A stretch of 64,000 nt of DNA from Prevotella sp. (GTDB lineage Bacteria; Bacteroidota; Bacteroidia; Bacteroidales; Bacteroidaceae). Position 1 is the first letter of the stretch. Every line of letters starts with the position of its first letter. A program made the position numbers and the translations under genes. The notes beneath the pieces are model-generated. The model ran no database searches. It saw nothing but the letters and a program-made list of their open reading frames with translations, and was not told where the DNA came from. The stretch lies in NCBI GenBank assembly GCA_015060535.1, contig SUYH01000002.1, positions 186,001 through 250,000 of the forward strand. The letters run 5' to 3'. Below, in pieces: positions 55,069 through 64,000 of the stretch.

Positions 55069-56667
55069 ATGAAAACAAAACGATTTCTTTACACGCTTGC
55101 GGCATCGGTGATGCTGGCAGCAATGGGCGGGCTGATGACGGCCTGCACATCGAACGACGACAATCCTGTGTCGCCAAGTGACAACAACAACCCGTGGGAG
55201 GCTAACGACTTGTCGTTCGACCTCGGCACGACCAAGATTGGCGCCAAATTTGTTGAGGGCGGCACGTATTCGATGCAGTACGAACGCGACGGCGAGACTA
55301 AGACCGTCACGGGCACGCTCAGCGACTACTACATCGCCCCCGTAGAACTGAGCAATCGCGTGTGGGCTGCCGTGATGGGCTCGAAGCCCGAGGGACAGAC
55401 CAACGACGGCGACATGTACCCCGTGACGATGGTGAACTACTACGACATCGCAGGCCCTGGCGGATTCCTCGAAAAACTGAACACGATGCTGAAAGACCAG
55501 TTGCCCGCAGGCAAGATGTTCGCCCTGCCCACCGAGGCGCAGTGGCAGTATGCTCGTCAGGCAGGCAAAGCAGCCATTGGCCTTCCCCCAAATCTTGAGG
55601 ATATAGCATGGATAGCGTCAAATTCTGATATGACCACTCACATCATTGGCCAGAAGCCGGGCAACGCGCTCGAACTTCACGATATGGTTGGCAATGTATG
55701 GGAATGGACGCGCGACAACTATCTGGAACTTGACGAACTGCCTGCCGAGCAGGGCAAGGACTATGTAGCCAGCAACGGCACGCTGCATCGTGTGAGGTGT
55801 GGAAAAGGATATGCCAGCCAAGCTGACGGCGATATGAGTACATGGAGCAACATGACGACACGTTCTACGTCAATCGGTTTGCGACTGGTACTAACGGATG
55901 CGATAGAAGCGGAAACTCTCGTAGTACCTCCCACAGCCGATAAGATACTGCAGTTCGGAGTTACCAATGGCGTATCTTATACGTTCTACATGGCCGAAGT
56001 CAAGGGCGGCACGTATTCGATGCAGTACGAGCGCGACGGAGTGACGAAGACCGTGACAGGCACGCTCAGTGACTACTACATCGGACAGACGGAAGTAGAT
56101 AATGGTCTATGGAATGCCGTCATGGGCTCGAAACCCGAAGGCCAGACGAAGAGCAAAAAACAATATCCCGTCAGCAACGTCACCTACGAGGACATCACTA
56201 AGGAGGGCGGATTCCTCGACCGCCTGAACGCGATGGTGAAGGACCAACTGCCCAAGGGCATGAAGCTGATGCTGCCCACCGAGGCGCAGTGGCACTATGC
56301 CGCCATGGGCGGACAGAAGTCCAAGGGCTACACCTACGCTGGCTCGAACACGCTGGCCGACGTGGCTTGGTATGCTGACAACGCCGACGGCACCACGCAC
56401 CCCGTGGCCTCGAAGCAGCCCAATGAACTCGGACTCTACGACATGAGCGGCAACGTGTGGGAGTGGACAAGCGACTGGTGGGCCGACACCGCCGACTTGG
56501 TCGCTGAACAGGGCACCGACTACGCAGGCCCCGCAACGGGAACCGTGCGTACGCTGAGCGGCGGCGGATGGGACTACGGTGCAGAGTATTGTGCTGTGTC
56601 GTTCCGCAGTTACGACCCCATCGACAAGGCCGTCAACAGCCTCGGCTTCCGCCTCGTGCTGAAATAA
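55069..56667 (+). CDS. Lipoprotein with two tandem SUMF1/FGE-like domains
   Basis: 532 residues from ATG 55069. The leader is the same as that of the previous gene (Cys26, TSNDDN). Two formylglycine-generating-enzyme-like domains follow, residues ~60-280 and ~300-532. Each opens GGTYSMQYERDG and contains LPTEAQW, GNVWEWT and GLRLVL or GFRLVL. The active cysteine pair of true FGE was not seen, so it is probably a binding lectin-like fold. The two domains share near-identical DNA near their starts, which suggests recent internal duplication. Confidence 0.87.
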   Translation: MKTKRFLYTLAASVMLAAMGGLMTACTSNDDNPVSPSDNNNPWEANDLSFDLGTTKIGAKFVEGGTYSMQYERDGETKTVTGTLSDYYIAPVELSNRVWAAVMGSKPEGQTNDGDMYPVTMVNYYDIAGPGGFLEKLNTMLKDQLPAGKMFALPTEAQWQYARQAGKAAIGLPPNLEDIAWIASNSDMTTHIIGQKPGNALELHDMVGNVWEWTRDNYLELDELPAEQGKDYVASNGTLHRVRCGKGYASQADGDMSTWSNMTTRSTSIGLRLVLTDAIEAETLVVPPTADKILQFGVTNGVSYTFYMAEVKGGTYSMQYERDGVTKTVTGTLSDYYIGQTEVDNGLWNAVMGSKPEGQTKSKKQYPVSNVTYEDITKEGGFLDRLNAMVKDQLPKGMKLMLPTEAQWHYAAMGGQKSKGYTYAGSNTLADVAWYADNADGTTHPVASKQPNELGLYDMSGNVWEWTSDWWADTADLVAEQGTDYAGPATGTVRTLSGGGWDYGAEYCAVSFRSYDPIDKAVNSLGFRLVLK

Positions 56668-56675
56668 GAGTCTTC

Positions 56676-56721
56676 ATCCCACGGGGTGGTTCTACATAAT
56701 AGCGAATCCACTCCGTGGGAT
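56676..56721. terminator. Hairpin after the SUMF gene
   Basis: 14-bp stem with one mismatch (56676-56689 with 56708-56721) and an 18-nt loop, directly after the SUMF stop. Confidence 0.65.
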
Positions 56722-56755
56722 ATAACAATAGTATTAACTTAAAACGACAAGAATT

Positions 56756-57022
56756 ATGGCTATTATCTTAAAAAATGCGCCTAAAACAGAAGAGGGCTGT
56801 AAATTGAATCTCTCCAAAGAGGATGAAGAAAAATATAAACTCGTGTTTCGTATCAACAAAGAATCCGAGAAATTGGATTTGTATGGTGTTTGGAATCCCA
56901 AGGAAATATACGGAAATGAATATGTTATAGCCCCGCTTACATCGATTTATAAAGACACCCAATATCTCGAATGTGGAACAAAAGTTCAAAACGTTGAAGG
57001 GTCGACCGCTGTGTTCAGATAA
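56756..57022 (+). CDS. Small protein of unknown function
   Basis: 88 residues, mixed alpha/beta with LVFRIN, LDLYGVWN and APLTSIYKD. I do not recognise a family and see no signal peptide. It is AT-rich, unlike the GC-rich genes just before it. Its stop codon lies within the first bases of repeat copy 2, so its end may be part of the repeated unit. It could be a stray from a larger mobile region. Confidence 0.5.
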   Translation: MAIILKNAPKTEEGCKLNLSKEDEEKYKLVFRINKESEKLDLYGVWNPKEIYGNEYVIAPLTSIYKDTQYLECGTKVQNVEGSTAVFR

Positions 57023-57499
57023 TGGAACTTGCCAAATATGAAAAGGTATGAGTACAATACCACTATAAAGAGTCCAATATTGAGTTGGCTCGAGCTAAAT
57101 TGGGTGTTGGCTCGAGCCAATTGATAATTTGGCTCGAGCCAGGTTTTTGCCCCTGTCATTGTGTGACTTCAAAAAACGCTGAATTAATTCGATTCATCGT
57201 TTGAATTAAATTCTCACCATTTTTCTGTATCGCCCCAGAAATGGCAAATGGCAAAAGTTGCAATTTTAGTTAAATCCATTAACAGACGTTTGCGGGTTTT
57301 AACGAAAAAGTGTTGACACAGAATAAAGGGCTGAATTCGCGTTCAGCCCTTTATTGATGGGCCTTTGCGAATGATTGAGGCACGAAAGGGTAAAGAGGGG
57401 CTAAATCAAGGTTAATTCCCAGCTAACTCCCATTCAATACTATAGAATGTATCACAAATTAGATTTTTTGTGATTTTGTGAAACAAATGCTCACGTTTT
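57016..57499 (+). repeat. 484-bp direct repeat, copy 2
   Basis: Same sequence and orientation as 51578-52060, with the TTGGCTCGAGC array at 57085-57143 and the 14-bp hairpin at 57322-57355. The rest of the gap to 57592 contains only the promoter TATCTTTG of the next gene. The pair encloses a ~5-kb island. Confidence 0.9.
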
Positions 57500-57592
57500 T
57501 GCGATTGTGTAGCAATATTGTTTGGTGGTTTCGAAATAAGTCTGTATCTTTGCATGAAAATTAAATGAGCAGATGCTTTAATCCCTAGAACA

Positions 57593-59047
57593 ATGAATAG
57601 AAGAATGCTTTCTCTGGCTGCACTTGCAGCATTGACCATTGGCCTGCAGGCCAAAGTGAAACTGCACCATCTGGTAAGTGACAATATGATCATCCAGCAA
57701 CAGACGGATGTGCGTCTGTGGGGATGGGCCAAACCTGGACGTAAGGTGGTGGCTACCACATCGTGGTCCAGTCAGCGCGCTGAGGCTAAGGCTGACAAGC
57801 AGGGCCGATGGCTGTTGACGGTGAAGTCGCCTAAGGCATCATACGAGCCGCTGAGCATCACCTTCGACGATGGCGACGGTAAGGTTATTATTAATAATGT
57901 ACTCGCGGGCGAGGTGTGGGTATGTGCTGGTCAGTCGAACATGGAGATGCCGGTGAAGGGATTTGGCAACTGTCCTGTGCTGAACTACAACCAGGAGGTG
58001 CTCAGTGCTGCTGGCAAGCGTCAGGTGCGTTCGGCCAAGATTCCAAGCATCATGCGAATGACTCCACAGGAGGACGCAGAGACCAACTGGCGTGAGTGCT
58101 CGCCAGAGACGGTCGGTGAATTCTCGGCTACGGGTTATTTCTTCGCCAAAGTGGTGAATAAGGCGCTGGATATCCCCATCGGGCTGATAGAGGCCAACAA
58201 GGGTGGTTCGCGCGTAGAGAGCTGGCTGACGAAGGAGAATCTGGAGAAATATACCAAGGAGCCAACCGATTCGATGGGTATCGTCAACTTCAAAAAGAAT
58301 TGGGACTACCATCGTGCTATGCTTTGGGGCAACGGCACGTTCAACCCGATTCTGAACTATACGGTGAAGGGCATCCTGTTCTATCAGGGTTGCTCGAACG
58401 TAGGTGACCCTAAGGACCAGTACTCACAGCGTCTGAAGCTGCTGGTAGAGCAGTGGCGCAGCCAGTTCAAGCTGGGCGAGATACCTTTCTACTTCGTACA
58501 GATAGCTCCCTTCATCAGTGGTGACCCCAATGGCACGTGGAACGCTGAGCTGCAGGAAGAGCAGTTTAAGGCTTCGAAGATTATCCCCAACAGCGGGCTG
58601 GTATGTACAAACGACTGTGTTTACCCCTACGAAGGCACGCAGATTCACCCTGCCCAGAAGCAGAAGGTGGGCGAGCGTCTGGCTTTCCTGGCGCTGAATA
58701 AGACTTACGGCATGAGTTCCATCATCTGTATGAGTCCTTCGTTTAAGGATATGCAGATCAAGAACGATACGGTGATGATTCACCTGAACGACGAGTGTGG
58801 CGCCATCAGCCGGTTCATGGATATTCAGGGCTTCGAGGTGGCAGGAGCCGACAAGGTGTTCTATCCCGCTCAGGCAGACCACTTCTGGCAGCCTGGTGGT
58901 GGCTATTGGGACGAGTGCATCACAATCAAGAGTCCAAAGGTGAAGCAGCCCGTAGCCATCCGCTACTGTTTCCGCAACTGGCAGTTGGGCAATATGGCCA
59001 ATGCTGGCGGACTGCCGCTGTTCCCCTTCCGTACTGACAACTGGTAG
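57593..59047 (+). CDS. Sialate O-acetylesterase
   Basis: 484 residues with a signal peptide (ends near residue 20). The N-terminal ~100 residues are a beta-rich domain, then the SGNH/GDSL-like esterase: nucleophile Ser in CAGQSNMEMP near residue 116, GLIEANKGGSRVESW, QGCSN and C-terminal GTQIHP with the catalytic His. The family removes O-acetyl groups from sialic acid, and some members act on plant glycans. A TATCTTTG promoter lies at about 57545. Neighbouring sialidase genes are absent. Confidence 0.9.
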   Translation: MNRRMLSLAALAALTIGLQAKVKLHHLVSDNMIIQQQTDVRLWGWAKPGRKVVATTSWSSQRAEAKADKQGRWLLTVKSPKASYEPLSITFDDGDGKVIINNVLAGEVWVCAGQSNMEMPVKGFGNCPVLNYNQEVLSAAGKRQVRSAKIPSIMRMTPQEDAETNWRECSPETVGEFSATGYFFAKVVNKALDIPIGLIEANKGGSRVESWLTKENLEKYTKEPTDSMGIVNFKKNWDYHRAMLWGNGTFNPILNYTVKGILFYQGCSNVGDPKDQYSQRLKLLVEQWRSQFKLGEIPFYFVQIAPFISGDPNGTWNAELQEEQFKASKIIPNSGLVCTNDCVYPYEGTQIHPAQKQKVGERLAFLALNKTYGMSSIICMSPSFKDMQIKNDTVMIHLNDECGAISRFMDIQGFEVAGADKVFYPAQADHFWQPGGGYWDECITIKSPKVKQPVAIRYCFRNWQLGNMANAGGLPLFPFRTDNW

Positions 59048-59051
59048 GCCG

Positions 59052-59585
59052 ATGGAGCATCCATTAGAGAAATTCAAGTACTGTCCGGTATGTGGCAGTG
59101 ACCATTTCGTCGTCAACAACTTCAAGAGCAAGAAGTGTGAGGACTGTGGCTTCACGTATTATGCCAACCCCTGTTCGGCTACAGCTGCCTTCATTGTCAA
59201 TGAGAACGACGAGATGCTGGTGGTGCGACGCGCCAAAGAGCCTGCCCTAGGGACATACGACTTGCCTGGTGGCTTCTGCGACATGGGTGAGACGGTGGAA
59301 GAAGGTATGCGTCGTGAGATCAAGGAAGAGACGGGCCTTGAGGTACAGGACATCCAGTATCTCTTCTCGTCGCCCAATGTCTATCAATATAGCGGAATGG
59401 GTATCCATACGCTCGATATGGACTATCTAGTTCGTGTCAAGGGTGGACGACTGGCCATTCAGGCTGCTGACGACGCTGCAGAGGCCTTTTGGATACCTAT
59501 TAACGAAGTTAATCCTGCCGACTTTGGGCTGACCAGCATCCGAAATGCTGTCATTCGTTTTCTACACGAAACGTTAAGAAAATAA
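59052..59585 (+). CDS. NUDIX hydrolase with N-terminal zinc ribbon
   Basis: 177 residues from ATG 59052, 5 bp after the esterase stop. N-terminal zinc ribbon CPVCGS...CEDCG, then the NUDIX box from GGFCDMGE to REIKEETGL. It resembles NudC-type NAD/NADH pyrophosphatases in layout, but the exact substrate is not determinable. Probably co-transcribed with the upstream esterase. Confidence 0.92.
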   Translation: MEHPLEKFKYCPVCGSDHFVVNNFKSKKCEDCGFTYYANPCSATAAFIVNENDEMLVVRRAKEPALGTYDLPGGFCDMGETVEEGMRREIKEETGLEVQDIQYLFSSPNVYQYSGMGIHTLDMDYLVRVKGGRLAIQAADDAAEAFWIPINEVNPADFGLTSIRNAVIRFLHETLRK

Positions 59586-59626
59586 AAAATCTACTATATA
59601 AATAAGGTGTAACCAAATCTTTTGTC

Positions 59627-59634
59627 TACTTTTG
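59627..59634 (+). promoter_or_regulatory. -7 element of topA
   Basis: TACTTTTG, 31 bp before the ATG at 59666. Confidence 0.7.
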
Positions 59635-59665
59635 CAGCCCGAAATAGTTTTTATAGTACGAGATT

Positions 59666-61975
59666 ATGCAAAAGAATTTAGTGATAGTAGAGTCTCCAGC
59701 GAAGGCTAAGACCATTGAGAAATTCCTCGGAAGCGATTTCAAGGTGATGTCGAGCTATGGTCATATTCGCGACTTGAAGAAGAAGGAGATGAGCATCAAT
59801 GACAAGACGCTCGAACCAGAATACGAGATTCCTGAAGAGAAGGAAAAGCTGGTCAAGGAACTGAAGTCTAACGCACAGAAGGCAACGAACGTCTGGCTCG
59901 CATCCGATGAAGACCGCGAGGGAGAGGCTATCTCGTGGCACTTGTGTGAGGTCTTAGGACTGGACGAGGAGAAGACCAACCGTATCGTCTTCCACGAAAT
60001 CACCAAGCCTGCCATCCTGAAGGCTATCGAAGAGCCTCGCCATTTGGACATGAATCTGGTCAACGCCCAGCAGGCCCGTCGTGTGTTGGACCGTCTTGTT
60101 GGTTTCAAGTTGTCGCCCGTTCTGTGGCGTAAGGTGAAGCCCGCTCTCTCTGCAGGTCGTGTGCAGAGTGTTGCCGTACGACTGATCGTAGAGCGTGAGC
60201 GTGAGATACAGGACTTCAATAGCGAACCCTACTATAGCGTGAATGGTATTTTCGCCATTACCAATCCCGATGGTTCGCAGACTGAGGTAAAGGCTACGCT
60301 GGCTCAGCGCATGAAGACACATGAGGAGGTGGAGAAATTCCTGCAGCAATGTGTGGATGCAAACTTTACCGTAGAGTCTGTCAGCAAGAAGCCCCTGAAG
60401 CGTACTCCTGCACCTCCATTCACTACTTCTACGCTACAACAGGAGGCTGCCCGCAAGTTGGGCTTCACCGTTAGTCAGACGATGATGGTGGCACAGCATC
60501 TGTATGAACACGGACAGATTACCTATATGCGTACTGACTCCGTTAATCTGTCAGGACTCTGTATCAATGCCAGCAAGGAAGAGATCGTTAAGCTCTATGG
60601 CCAGGAATACAGCAAGGTACGCCAGTATCACACCAGTTCGAAGGGTGCTCAGGAGGCTCACGAAGCTATCCGTCCGACCTATATGGAGCGTACGGAGATA
60701 GAGGGAACAGTTCAGGAGCGTAAGCTCTACGAGCTCATTTGGAAGCGTACTATCGCCAGCCAGATGGCTGATGCCCAGATTGAAAAGACTACTGTCAACA
60801 TTGCCATCAGCGGTAGTAACGAACAGTTTGTTGCCCAAGGCGAGGTTGTCAAGTTTGATGGTTTCATCAAGGTTTATCGCGAGTCTGTCGACGATGAAGA
60901 GTTGCAGGACGAGGAGAGCCACATCCTGCCCCCGCTGAAGAAAGGTATGGTGCTGACACGTCGTGAAATCCAGGCTACTGAGCGTTTCAGCCAAGGCCCT
61001 CAGCGTTATACGGAGGCCTCGCTGGTGCATAAACTCGAAGAGTTGGGTATTGGTCGTCCTTCAACCTATGCACCTACCATTTCGACCATTCAGCAACGCG
61101 AATACGTACATAAAGGCGACAAGAAGGGCGAGGAGCGATTCTATACCATCGACACGCTGAAAGGCAAGCAGATCAAGCAGTCGCAGCGTAAGGAGATGGC
61201 TGGCTCAGACAAGGGTAAGCTGTTGCCAACCGATATCGGTATCGTGGTCAATGACTTCCTGATGAAATATTTCCCCACCATCATGGACTATAACTTCACC
61301 GCTAAGGTGGAGCAGGACTTCGACAGAATAGCCGAGGGTAAGGAAGAGTGGAAGGACATGATGAAATCTTTCTATAAGAACTTCGAGCCAGTGGTGGAGA
61401 AGACCATGAATTCCCGTCAGGAGCGTAAGGCTGGCGAGCGTCAGTTGGGTAAGGACCCCAAGAGCGGCAAGCCCGTATTCGTGAAGATTGGTCGTTTTGG
61501 TCCTGTGGTTCAGATTGGTTCGGCTGAAGATATCGAGAAGCCCCAGTTTGCCCAGCTGCCCAGCGATAAGAGCATGGAGACGCTGACACTTGATGAGGCT
61601 TTGGAGCTGTTCAAGTTGCCTCGCACCGTAGGTAACTATGAGGGTGCTCCCGTCATTATCGGAGCAGGTCGCTTTGGTCCCTATGTGCTGCACCAGAAGA
61701 AATATACCTCGCTGCCTAAGGATGCCGATCCGATGACCATCACCCTCGATGAGGCTGTCCAGCTGATCAACGAGAAGCGCGAGCAGGAGGACCAGAAGCA
61801 TCTGAAGAGCTTTATGGAAGACAGCAAGCTGGAGGTGCTCAATGGTCGCTATGGCCCCTACATTGCCTACGACGGCAAGAACTACCGTATGCCGAAAGCC
61901 ATGCATGCCCGTGCTGCTGAGCTGACTTACGACGAGTGCATGAAGATCGTCAATACACCCGCCAAGAAGAAATGA
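59666..61975 (+). CDS. topA: DNA topoisomerase I
   Basis: 769-residue type IA topoisomerase that relaxes negative supercoils. The Toprim domain has VESPAKAKTIEKFL and DEDREGEAISWH. The active Tyr is Y287 in ITYMRTDS. The C-terminus has several topoisomerase C-repeat units (GRFGPVVQIG, GRFGPYVLHQ, GRYGPYIAYDG) instead of zinc fingers and ends PAKKK. aroK overlaps its stop (ATGA). Confidence 0.96.
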   Translation: MQKNLVIVESPAKAKTIEKFLGSDFKVMSSYGHIRDLKKKEMSINDKTLEPEYEIPEEKEKLVKELKSNAQKATNVWLASDEDREGEAISWHLCEVLGLDEEKTNRIVFHEITKPAILKAIEEPRHLDMNLVNAQQARRVLDRLVGFKLSPVLWRKVKPALSAGRVQSVAVRLIVEREREIQDFNSEPYYSVNGIFAITNPDGSQTEVKATLAQRMKTHEEVEKFLQQCVDANFTVESVSKKPLKRTPAPPFTTSTLQQEAARKLGFTVSQTMMVAQHLYEHGQITYMRTDSVNLSGLCINASKEEIVKLYGQEYSKVRQYHTSSKGAQEAHEAIRPTYMERTEIEGTVQERKLYELIWKRTIASQMADAQIEKTTVNIAISGSNEQFVAQGEVVKFDGFIKVYRESVDDEELQDEESHILPPLKKGMVLTRREIQATERFSQGPQRYTEASLVHKLEELGIGRPSTYAPTISTIQQREYVHKGDKKGEERFYTIDTLKGKQIKQSQRKEMAGSDKGKLLPTDIGIVVNDFLMKYFPTIMDYNFTAKVEQDFDRIAEGKEEWKDMMKSFYKNFEPVVEKTMNSRQERKAGERQLGKDPKSGKPVFVKIGRFGPVVQIGSAEDIEKPQFAQLPSDKSMETLTLDEALELFKLPRTVGNYEGAPVIIGAGRFGPYVLHQKKYTSLPKDADPMTITLDEAVQLINEKREQEDQKHLKSFMEDSKLEVLNGRYGPYIAYDGKNYRMPKAMHARAAELTYDECMKIVNTPAKKK

Positions 61976-62499
61976 GACGCATCATCCTCATAGGCTATAT
62001 GGGGTCTGGCAAGACGACCATTGGCAAGGCCCTCTCCAAGGAGACGGGCATGATGTTCTACGATATGGACTGGTACATCGAGAGCCGTATGCGTAAGTCG
62101 GTATCCCAAATATTCGCCGAGAAAGGCGAGGAGGGCTTTCGTAAGATGGAGTACAACATGTTGCATGAGGTTGCTGAGTTTGAGGATGTCATCATCAGCT
62201 GTGGAGGTGGTACGCCCTGTTTCTTTGACAACATGGACTACCTGAACCAGCAAGGCGATGTGGTCTACCTGAAAGCCACACCTGAGGTGCTGTACAAACA
62301 CCTGCTGATGGCCAAGGTGGAGCGCCCCCTGCTGAAGGGCAAGACGCCCGATGAACTGATAGCCTACATCACCAATCATCTGAAGGAGCGCGAGCCCTAC
62401 TATACCAAGGCTCACTACACGTTAGACGTCAGCCTGATGGATGACTACGACAAGATCAAGTATAGCGTAGCCCAGCTGCGCACCCTGTTAAACCTTTAA
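61972..62499 (+). CDS. aroK: Shikimate kinase
   Basis: 175 residues from ATG 61972 within the ATGA overlap with topA. It phosphorylates shikimate in aromatic amino-acid synthesis. Walker A GYMGSGKTT is at residues 7-15, DMDWYIE and CGGGTPC are substrate-binding, and the Arg-rich lid PLLKGKT is present. The longer frame from 61936 would enter topA and is not used. Confidence 0.94.
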   Translation: MRRIILIGYMGSGKTTIGKALSKETGMMFYDMDWYIESRMRKSVSQIFAEKGEEGFRKMEYNMLHEVAEFEDVIISCGGGTPCFFDNMDYLNQQGDVVYLKATPEVLYKHLLMAKVERPLLKGKTPDELIAYITNHLKEREPYYTKAHYTLDVSLMDDYDKIKYSVAQLRTLLNL

Positions 62500-62517
62500 C
62501 ACCTTACTATTCAGCAC

Positions 62518-64000
62518 ATGAAGAAATGGACGATTGAAGACTCTAAGGAGCTCTACAACATCAATGGCTGGGGTACCAGCTATTTCGGAATCAACAATGA
62601 GGGTGATGTCTATGTGACTCCCTGCAAGGATGGTACAGAGGTAGACCTTCGTGAAGTGATGGACGAGTTATCGCTGCGTGACGTCCAGTCGCCAGTGTTG
62701 CTGCGTTTTCCAGACATTCTGGACAATCGTATCGAGAAGACCTGGAGCTGTTTCAAGAAAGCAGCTGAGGAGTATGAGTATAAAGGCGAGAACTATGTGG
62801 TTTATCCCATCAAGGTAAACCAGATGCAACCTGTTGTCGAGGAGATTATCTCGCATGGCCGCAAGTTCAACTTGGGTGTTGAGGCTGGTTCGAAGCCTGA
62901 GCTGCATGCCGTTATCGCCGTACAGTGTCAGAGCGACTCTATCATCATCTGTAATGGCTACAAAGACCAGTCGTACATCGAGTTGGCTCTGCTGGCACAG
63001 AAGATGGGTAAGCAGATCTTCATCGTCGTAGAGAAACCCAACGAGCTGGAACTCATTGCCCGTGAGGCCAAAAAACTGGGGGTGCGTCCCAATATCGGTA
63101 TCCGCATCAAGCTGGCCTCCTCTGGTTCTGGAAAGTGGGAAGAGAGTGGGGGAGATGCCTCGAAGTTCGGACTGACAAGTGCTGAACTGCTGGAGGCATT
63201 GGAGCTGTTGGACAAGAAAGACATGCGCGACTGTTTGCGACTCATCCACTTCCATATCGGCAGCCAGATTACGAAGATTCGCCGCATCCAGACAGCCCTG
63301 CGTGAGGCTTCACAATTCTACATCCAGCTGCATAAGATGGGTTATAATGTTGATTTCGTGGACTGTGGTGGTGGCTTGGGCGTCGACTACGACGGAACAC
63401 GCTCGCCCTCGTCAGAGAGCTCCGTCAACTATAGCATTCAGGAGTATGTCAACGACTGTATCTACACCTTTGTAGACGCTGCTAATAAGAATGGTATTCC
63501 TCATCCTAACATCATTACGGAGAGTGGACGCTCGCTGGCTGCTCACCACTCAGTATTGGTTATCGACGTGCTGGAGACTGCCTCACTGCCTGAGATGCCT
63601 GAGGAGTTTGAGCCTGATGAGAACTCACACCAGCTGGTAAAGGACCTCTATGATATATGGGATAACCTGTCACCACGCAATGTGCTGGAGGACTGGCACG
63701 ATGCTGAACAGATTCGTGAGGAGGTGCTCGACCTCTTTACCCATGGTATCGTCGACCTCAAGACGCGAGCAGAGGTGGAGGCCATGTATTGGAGCGTCTG
63801 TCACGAGATACACGCCTTGGCCAAGACGCTGAAGCATATCCCTGAGGAGCTGATGAATATTGATAAGCTGTTGGCCGACAAGTATTTCTGTAACTTCTCG
63901 CTGTTCCAGAGTCTGCCTGACTCATGGGCCATCGACCAACTGTTCCCCATCATGCCTATCCAGCGATTGGACGAGCGTCCTACCCGCAATGCTACATTGC
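62518..64000 (+). CDS. speA: Biosynthetic arginine decarboxylase, C-terminus cut by window edge
   Basis: 494 of about 630 residues are visible. A PLP enzyme that turns arginine into agmatine for polyamine synthesis. The PLP Lys lies in VYPIKVNQ near residue 103. HFHIGSQI and GGGLGVDYDG are the barrel motifs. In Bacteroidota the enzyme often feeds spermidine synthesis. Starts at ATG 62518, 18 bp after aroK. The remaining C-terminal part lies beyond the window. Confidence 0.95.
   Translation, partial: MKKWTIEDSKELYNINGWGTSYFGINNEGDVYVTPCKDGTEVDLREVMDELSLRDVQSPVLLRFPDILDNRIEKTWSCFKKAAEEYEYKGENYVVYPIKVNQMQPVVEEIISHGRKFNLGVEAGSKPELHAVIAVQCQSDSIIICNGYKDQSYIELALLAQKMGKQIFIVVEKPNELELIAREAKKLGVRPNIGIRIKLASSGSGKWEESGGDASKFGLTSAELLEALELLDKKDMRDCLRLIHFHIGSQITKIRRIQTALREASQFYIQLHKMGYNVDFVDCGGGLGVDYDGTRSPSSESSVNYSIQEYVNDCIYTFVDAANKNGIPHPNIITESGRSLAAHHSVLVIDVLETASLPEMPEEFEPDENSHQLVKDLYDIWDNLSPRNVLEDWHDAEQIREEVLDLFTHGIVDLKTRAEVEAMYWSVCHEIHALAKTLKHIPEELMNIDKLLADKYFCNFSLFQSLPDSWAIDQLFPIMPIQRLDERPTRNATL

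Overview
The window reads as a chromosomal segment of a Bacteroidales bacterium, most likely Prevotella or Segatella (Prevotellaceae). Four signs support this. Promoters use the Bacteroidota -7 element TAnnTTTG rather than -10/-35 boxes. Lipoproteins carry Asp/Asn-rich residues just after the lipobox Cys, as surface-exported Bacteroidota lipoproteins do. A PorZ-type type IX secretion protein is present. The gene orders frdC-frdA-frdB, PASTA-rluD-ddl and leuS-yitT/rdgB-porZ also fit. No rRNA, tRNA, CRISPR array or classical insertion sequence was found.

Layout. 1-3.5 kb: a minus-strand group of membrane AraC regulator, DUF3089 surface lipoprotein hydrolase and type B carboxylesterase (cut by the window edge). 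3.9-5.5 kb: ferritin and a convergent HExxH lipoprotein. 5.6-10.2 kb: fumarate reductase operon followed by a cytidylate-kinase-like gene and a stray copy of the frdB 3' end. 10.3-20.5 kb: housekeeping genes mnmG, apt, uvrC, dtd, a MazG-type pyrophosphohydrolase, deoC, a polyprenyl synthase and polA. Two exact parS palindromes flank apt. 20.5-21.9 kb: a MITE-like repeat, an SpoU methyltransferase and an AT-rich gap with several DnaA-box sequences, a candidate oriC. 21.9-32.7 kb: nadA, an AT-rich envelope-modification block (phosphoethanolamine transferase and two acyltransferases), porZ, a YitT-RdgB fusion and leuS. 32.7-37.6 kb: iteron array, broken surface-protein gene, a RAYT-like transposase with a Rossmann-like tail, and mutS. 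37.6-46.2 kb: a TPR histidine kinase, lgt and ychF, then the operon PASTA-rluD-ddl-acyltransferase-lipoprotein, then rpmH. 46.3-50.7 kb: efp, a glycosyltransferase, radC, a TlpA-like lipoprotein and an esterase. 50.7-57.5 kb: an accessory island with a truncated ATPase gene and two 484-bp direct repeats. These enclose a truncated MscS-like gene, a second AraC-DUF3089 pair, a tandem SUMF lipoprotein and an orphan small gene. 57.6-64 kb: sialate O-acetylesterase, NUDIX hydrolase, topA, aroK and a biosynthetic arginine decarboxylase (cut by the window end).

Two themes stand out. First, the window appears to lie in the replication-origin domain: two parS sites, a DnaA-box cluster about 9 kb away, and mnmG and rpmH, which are often origin-proximal in bacteria. 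Second, intergenic regions hold short arrays of a 10-14 bp word repeated with a 21-22 bp period. The word differs at most loci, which is not explained by any gene call here. The accessory novelty is concentrated in the repeat-flanked island at 51.6-57.5 kb and in its paralogous AraC-DUF3089 module at 1-3.5 kb.
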